Assembly: GCA_964517795.1 (NCBI GenBank)
Contig: CAZFDE010000023.1
Coordinates: 1-35,160, forward strand
Source of the DNA: CAZFDE01 sp964517795
GTDB taxonomy: Bacteria > Planctomycetota > Phycisphaerae > Sedimentisphaerales > Anaerobacaceae
DNA length: 35,160 bases
Reading direction: 5' to 3'
The notes beneath the pieces are model-generated. The model did no database searches. It was not told where the DNA came from and was given only the letters and a program-made list of their open reading frames with translations. Numbering within the stretch: position 1 is the stretch's first letter; the number at the start of each line of letters is the position of its first letter. Both the position numbers and the translations under genes were made by a program. Shown piece by piece: positions 32,404 to 35,160 of this stretch.

Positions 32404-32901
32404 TTACACCACTTCGACGGAAGTAATCGTCACCGGATCGGCGGGGACATCATCGTAGTGACCTTTTGACGTTGTCTGTACCTCGGCGATTTTATCGACG
32501 ACATCGAGTCCGTCGGTGACTTTGCCGAAAACGGCGTAGCCGGGATTGTCCGGGCCGGCGTAATTGAGAAAATCATTGTTTTTATGGTTGATAAAAAACT
32601 GGCTGGTCGCACTGTCGGGATCGGAAGTGCGGGCCATGGCGATCGTGCCGCGGTCGTTTTTCAGGCCGTTGGCGGCCTCATTTTGGATTGCCGGACGGGT
32701 TTGCTTGTTTTTCATCTCCGGCGTAAAGCCGCCGCCCTGGATCATAAAGTCTTTGATGACCCGGTGAAAGATCGTTCCGTTATAAAACTGATCGTTGACG
32801 TATTGGAGAAAGTTTTCGACGGTTTTAGGTGCATTTTCCCCGTCCAGTTTGATCAGCATATCGCCCATCGAGGTTTGCAGTTTAACGTTTGGATTGTCCA
32901 T
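32404..32901 (-). CDS. Cyclophilin-type peptidyl-prolyl cis-trans isomerase
   Basis: A 165-residue cyclophilin of the PpiB type, without a signal peptide, so cytoplasmic. Active-site features include 'GTIFHRVIKDFMIQGGGF' (catalytic Arg in FHRV, Gln of MIQGG) and 'ATSQFFINHKNNDFLNY' (QFFI). 'GYAVFGKVTDGLDVVDKI' shows Phe-Gly in the usual VFG motif. It speeds prolyl isomerisation during protein folding. The start (ATG at 32901) follows AAAGGAAT. The first gene of an operon with the DUF985 cupin. Confidence 0.93.
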   Translation of the reverse strand: MDNPNVKLQTSMGDMLIKLDGENAPKTVENFLQYVNDQFYNGTIFHRVIKDFMIQGGGFTPEMKNKQTRPAIQNEAANGLKNDRGTIAMARTSDPDSATSQFFINHKNNDFLNYAGPDNPGYAVFGKVTDGLDVVDKIAEVQTTSKGHYDDVPADPVTITSVEVV

Positions 32902-32973
32902 GATATTCCTTTTGTTTTTTAAGAGGTTCCGGTTAACCAGAAGACGACTTGTATCTTCTGTTCGTACTGCGGT

Positions 32974-34299
32974 TTAATAATCTGAAACCGCATTCCGATC
33001 ATACCCGGACGGTTGCTGAAGTTCAACGAACTTTTTCGCGTATTGGTCACAGCTTTGCATTTCCTGCTCGTTCCATTTGCAGTCCAGGTAGGTTTTATAC
33101 CATTGAGCGGCGTTTTCGAAGTCTTCCAGATGAAAATAACAATTGGCGATCTTATAGGCGATACGATATTGATATTCGAAGTGTTCGGCGTATTCCCAGG
33201 CTTGCTGGTACATCGGCAATGCTTTTTGATAGTTGTTGCTGTAGTACATCGCCTGGGCGGCCATAACGGAGGCGCGCCGTTGATAGCCGCTGGAAGGGTT
33301 ATGGAGGACCGGTTCGAGGATTTTCAGGCATTTTTCGAAATCTCGTTTTTGCAATGCGATTCGAGCCGTTTCCAATAGCGCCAAGTCATAATGGGGTCGA
33401 TACTGCAGCGCGGTTTGCAGGTACGCTTGTTTGGTTTGCAGATCATCGGTTTGCAATGCCTTATACAGGGCTGCTTCGGCGGGGCAGTTGCGTTTAATAA
33501 AATCGAGCATCTCGATATTGATCTGGCTCCACGACCGGCCGGTCGCTTTTTCGAGATTCTCAAGTGTACAGCCATCATTCAATGACAGCTTGATAAATGA
33601 TTCGAGTGCGTTATTAACACTAAGCCAGTAGATCAGTTCGCGGGAAAAGTGCTTGGCATAGTCCATCCGTTCAAAGGTCTCTTCATTCTGCGCGGCGGAA
33701 AAAAGCAGCTTAATATTGGGCCGCGAGCCGCTGTCAATTTTTTCTTTTAAAACAGTATTTTCGCACGGAATCGGATTCTTGAAGAGCAATGTATCATCGT
33801 GAAGCTGTGATTGTGCGCCCAGCCACCACGAAAGGCCTTCTGTAAACCACAGCGGCGCATCAGGATCATTAGCAAGGATCATGTGGTGGACAACTTTGGG
33901 CAGCAGATCGTATCTGAAATTATCCGGTTCGAAATGACATTTCACCAGATAGGTATAAACAGTCGGTTCGCTGGGCACATAAAAACCGAGCTGGGTGCGG
34001 GTATCATCAAAATTGGCAGTAATCTGCTGATTCATTTGGTCCGGTGTGGGGGACTGGTAAATATTCAAAGGGCTTTTGAAATCTTTGGGCAGATACTTTT
34101 GTTGTACAACGTCTATAAAAGCAGACAGATACTGCTTGATATAGGCAGCCTGACAGGGATCGACATCGGTTTTGAGTGTAAACAAGCCCTCAATGGAATC
34201 CGGGCGGGAAAAACTGTACTCGTCATCATCATACTGACCAAGACACGGCAGAGCCAAGATGGCTACCATTACCCATAATACAGTTTTTTTGCTTCTCAT
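32974..34299 (-). CDS. Exported DUF1570/peptidase-MA-like protein with degenerate zinc site and TPR-like repeats
   Basis: A 441-residue exported protein with a Sec signal peptide ('KKTVLWVMVAILALPCLGQ'). ATG 34299 is chosen over the GTG at 34314 because the predicted promoter leaves only about 8 bases before the GTG. Residues of about 40-200 resemble the peptidase-MA/DUF1570 fold, in which HExxH and a downstream Glu bind zinc. Here the first motif reads 'KVVHHMILAN', lacking the catalytic Glu and the second His, while 'PLWFTEGLSWWLG' keeps the third-ligand Glu region. From about residue 290, helical pairs ('LALLETARIALQKRDFEKCLKILE', 'YRIAYKIANCYFHLEDFENAAQWYKTYLD') look like tetratricopeptide repeats. 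It is probably a non-enzymatic binding protein in the envelope. Confidence 0.72.
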   Translation of the reverse strand: MRSKKTVLWVMVAILALPCLGQYDDDEYSFSRPDSIEGLFTLKTDVDPCQAAYIKQYLSAFIDVVQQKYLPKDFKSPLNIYQSPTPDQMNQQITANFDDTRTQLGFYVPSEPTVYTYLVKCHFEPDNFRYDLLPKVVHHMILANDPDAPLWFTEGLSWWLGAQSQLHDDTLLFKNPIPCENTVLKEKIDSGSRPNIKLLFSAAQNEETFERMDYAKHFSRELIYWLSVNNALESFIKLSLNDGCTLENLEKATGRSWSQINIEMLDFIKRNCPAEAALYKALQTDDLQTKQAYLQTALQYRPHYDLALLETARIALQKRDFEKCLKILEPVLHNPSSGYQRRASVMAAQAMYYSNNYQKALPMYQQAWEYAEHFEYQYRIAYKIANCYFHLEDFENAAQWYKTYLDCKWNEQEMQSCDQYAKKFVELQQPSGYDRNAVSDY

Positions 34300-34328
34300 T
34301 ATGTTCGCTCTCACATTGGACTTTGTCT

Positions 34329-34356
34329 AATATACCAATTTTTGGTAATTTATCAA
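34329..34356 (-). promoter_or_regulatory. Promoter of the peptidase-like gene with overlapping palindrome
   Basis: On the minus strand: TTGATA (34356-34351), 16-base spacer, TATATT (34334-34329) preceded by TGG. A perfect palindrome TACCAA-AAA-TTGGTA (34333-34347) overlaps the spacer and the first base or two of the -10, where a repressor could bind. Confidence 0.5.
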
Positions 34357-34388
34357 GTATATTTTTTGTTAAAATTTGTTCCGGTTGA

Positions 34389-34399
34389 TGCTATATAAT
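34389..34399 (+). promoter_or_regulatory. Possible extended -10 promoter of the ABC ATPase gene
   Basis: TGCTATATAAT (34389-34399), an extended -10-like element about 18 bases before the ATG at 34418. No good -35 at normal spacing. Confidence 0.3.
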
Positions 34400-34417
34400 C
34401 GGTGACCTGGAATTAAG

Positions 34418-35160
34418 ATGGTTAAAGAAAACGTTATCAAGCTTGAAAATGTCTCAGTGGTTCGCCAGGGCCAAACCATTCTCCAAGGGATCGATTGGCA
34501 GGTCAAGGCTCACCAGTGCTGGGCGATTCTTGGGGCTAACGGTTCCGGCAAATCGACCCTGGCCGGGGTGTTGTGCGGCTATATTTGGCCGGCGGACGGG
34601 ACAGTTGCCGTTTTGGGTGAAACATTCGGCCGTACTGATATGGCTCGGTTGCGCAGCCGCATCGGGCTGGTTGAAGTTTCGCGAGTCCCACAGTTTTATC
34701 CCGAGACACCGGTTCGCGAAATCATTGCCACCGGTTTATTCGGGACGATTATCCTGCCGTGGTATAAAGACATGGGGCCGGATCAATGGCAGGTGGTTGA
34801 CTGTGAGATTAAAGAAATGGGTCTTGAGGAGTTTGTCGAGCAGCCGTTCGGGCGGCTCTCGACCGGTGAACAGGCCAAGGTCCTGATCGCCAGAGCCATG
34901 GTGTCGCGGCCGCAGTTGCTGATTCTGGATGAGCCGACGGCCGGTCTGGATATCGGCAATCGTATGAAAGTCATTACTATGCTCGAGAAACTCGCTATGC
35001 GAAATAATCCCCCGACGGTGATCGTCATTTCTCATCATGTCGCGGAACTGCCGCGAACGATCACGCATACATTGGTGCTAAAGCAGGGGCAAATCCTGCG
35101 GCAGGGCCAATGCACCGAGGTCATTACCTCTGAGGTAATGAGTGAGGCCTTCGATTGCCC
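34418..35160 (+). CDS. ABC transporter ATP-binding protein (YlmA-like), 3' end outside window
   Basis: An open frame of 247 codons from ATG 34418 to the window edge with no stop. It is an ABC ATPase: Walker A 'GANGSGKST', Q-loop region 'IGLVEVSRVPQF', signature 'LSTGEQ' (variant of LSGGQ), Walker B 'LLILDEPTAGLD' and switch 'VIVISHHVAEL'. 'CGYIWPADGTVAVLGETFG' and the single nucleotide-binding domain without membrane segments recall Bacillus YlmA and ModF/PhrA-like soluble ABC proteins, whose function is unsettled. The insertion 'GLFGTIILPWYKDMG' between Q-loop and signature is characteristic of that group. No permease gene is visible. The ribosome binding site is weak. Confidence 0.88.
   Translation, partial: MVKENVIKLENVSVVRQGQTILQGIDWQVKAHQCWAILGANGSGKSTLAGVLCGYIWPADGTVAVLGETFGRTDMARLRSRIGLVEVSRVPQFYPETPVREIIATGLFGTIILPWYKDMGPDQWQVVDCEIKEMGLEEFVEQPFGRLSTGEQAKVLIARAMVSRPQLLILDEPTAGLDIGNRMKVITMLEKLAMRNNPPTVIVISHHVAELPRTITHTLVLKQGQILRQGQCTEVITSEVMSEAFDC

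Noticed and set aside
34443..34886. Plus-strand frame of 147 codons near the right edge
   Set aside because: It is out of frame within the ABC ATPase gene, which shows Walker A, signature and Walker B motifs in the frame starting at 34418.
1..35160. tRNA, rRNA, CRISPR, IS element or prophage
   Set aside because: No cloverleaf-like intergenic sequence, regular spaced repeats, transposase or phage genes were seen; intergenic spaces are short and mostly regulatory.

Overview
The window looks like a chromosomal scaffold from a Planctomycetota bacterium, most likely of the Phycisphaerae or a near relative. This is inferred from gene content, not from a marker gene: several Tat-signal Gfo/Idh/MocA oxidoreductases, sugar-phosphate-isomerase-like TIM barrels, a ThuA-HEAT protein, an Agl23-like membrane protein, a beta-helix lipoprotein and small membrane proteins of planctomycete type. 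A run of exactly 100 N (1869-1968) marks a scaffold gap, so this is a draft or metagenome assembly. I saw no tRNA, rRNA, CRISPR array, transposase or phage gene. No gene-free stretch exceeds 300 bases; the longest is the 243-base regulatory interval between hisA and leuA.

Region A (1-11598, all +) is a tight run for handling sugars or sugar derivatives outside the cytoplasm. It holds the tail of a Gfo/Idh/MocA gene, two TIM-barrel isomerase/epimerase genes (the second a lipoprotein interrupted by the gap), two tandemly duplicated Tat-signal Gfo/Idh/MocA genes, an exported ThuA-HEAT protein and a third Tat-signal oxidoreductase. A seven-haem membrane cytochrome c and a six-helix cytochrome b-like protein follow almost without spacing. 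The layout suggests, but does not prove, that periplasmic sugar oxidation is wired to the respiratory chain.

Region B (11640-19147, +) has an NCS1-type permease, then a REP-like palindrome, a xylulokinase-like FGGY kinase and a divergent xylose-isomerase-family protein. A translationally coupled trio follows: a discoidin-like lipoprotein, an Agl23-like polytopic protein and an ApbE-type FMN transferase.

Region C (19192-24443, +) is housekeeping. hisA has its own promoter. leuA-leuC sit behind a strong promoter and an unannotated 25-codon Leu-rich leader peptide, which implies attenuation, and end in a clear intrinsic terminator. A STAS-domain protein and rnc (RNase III) follow; rnc has a consensus sigma70 promoter and a leader stem-loop. 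The RNase III carries Cys where a catalytic Asp is expected.

Region D (24452-28767) has a minus-strand trio (SurA/PpiD-like membrane protein plus two small membrane proteins) diverging from hemL.

Region E (28790-35160) has a beta-helix lipoprotein and a four-helix membrane protein on +. On the minus strand are a DUF985 cupin, a cyclophilin and an exported peptidase-like TPR protein with a degenerate zinc site. An ABC ATPase on + runs off the right end.
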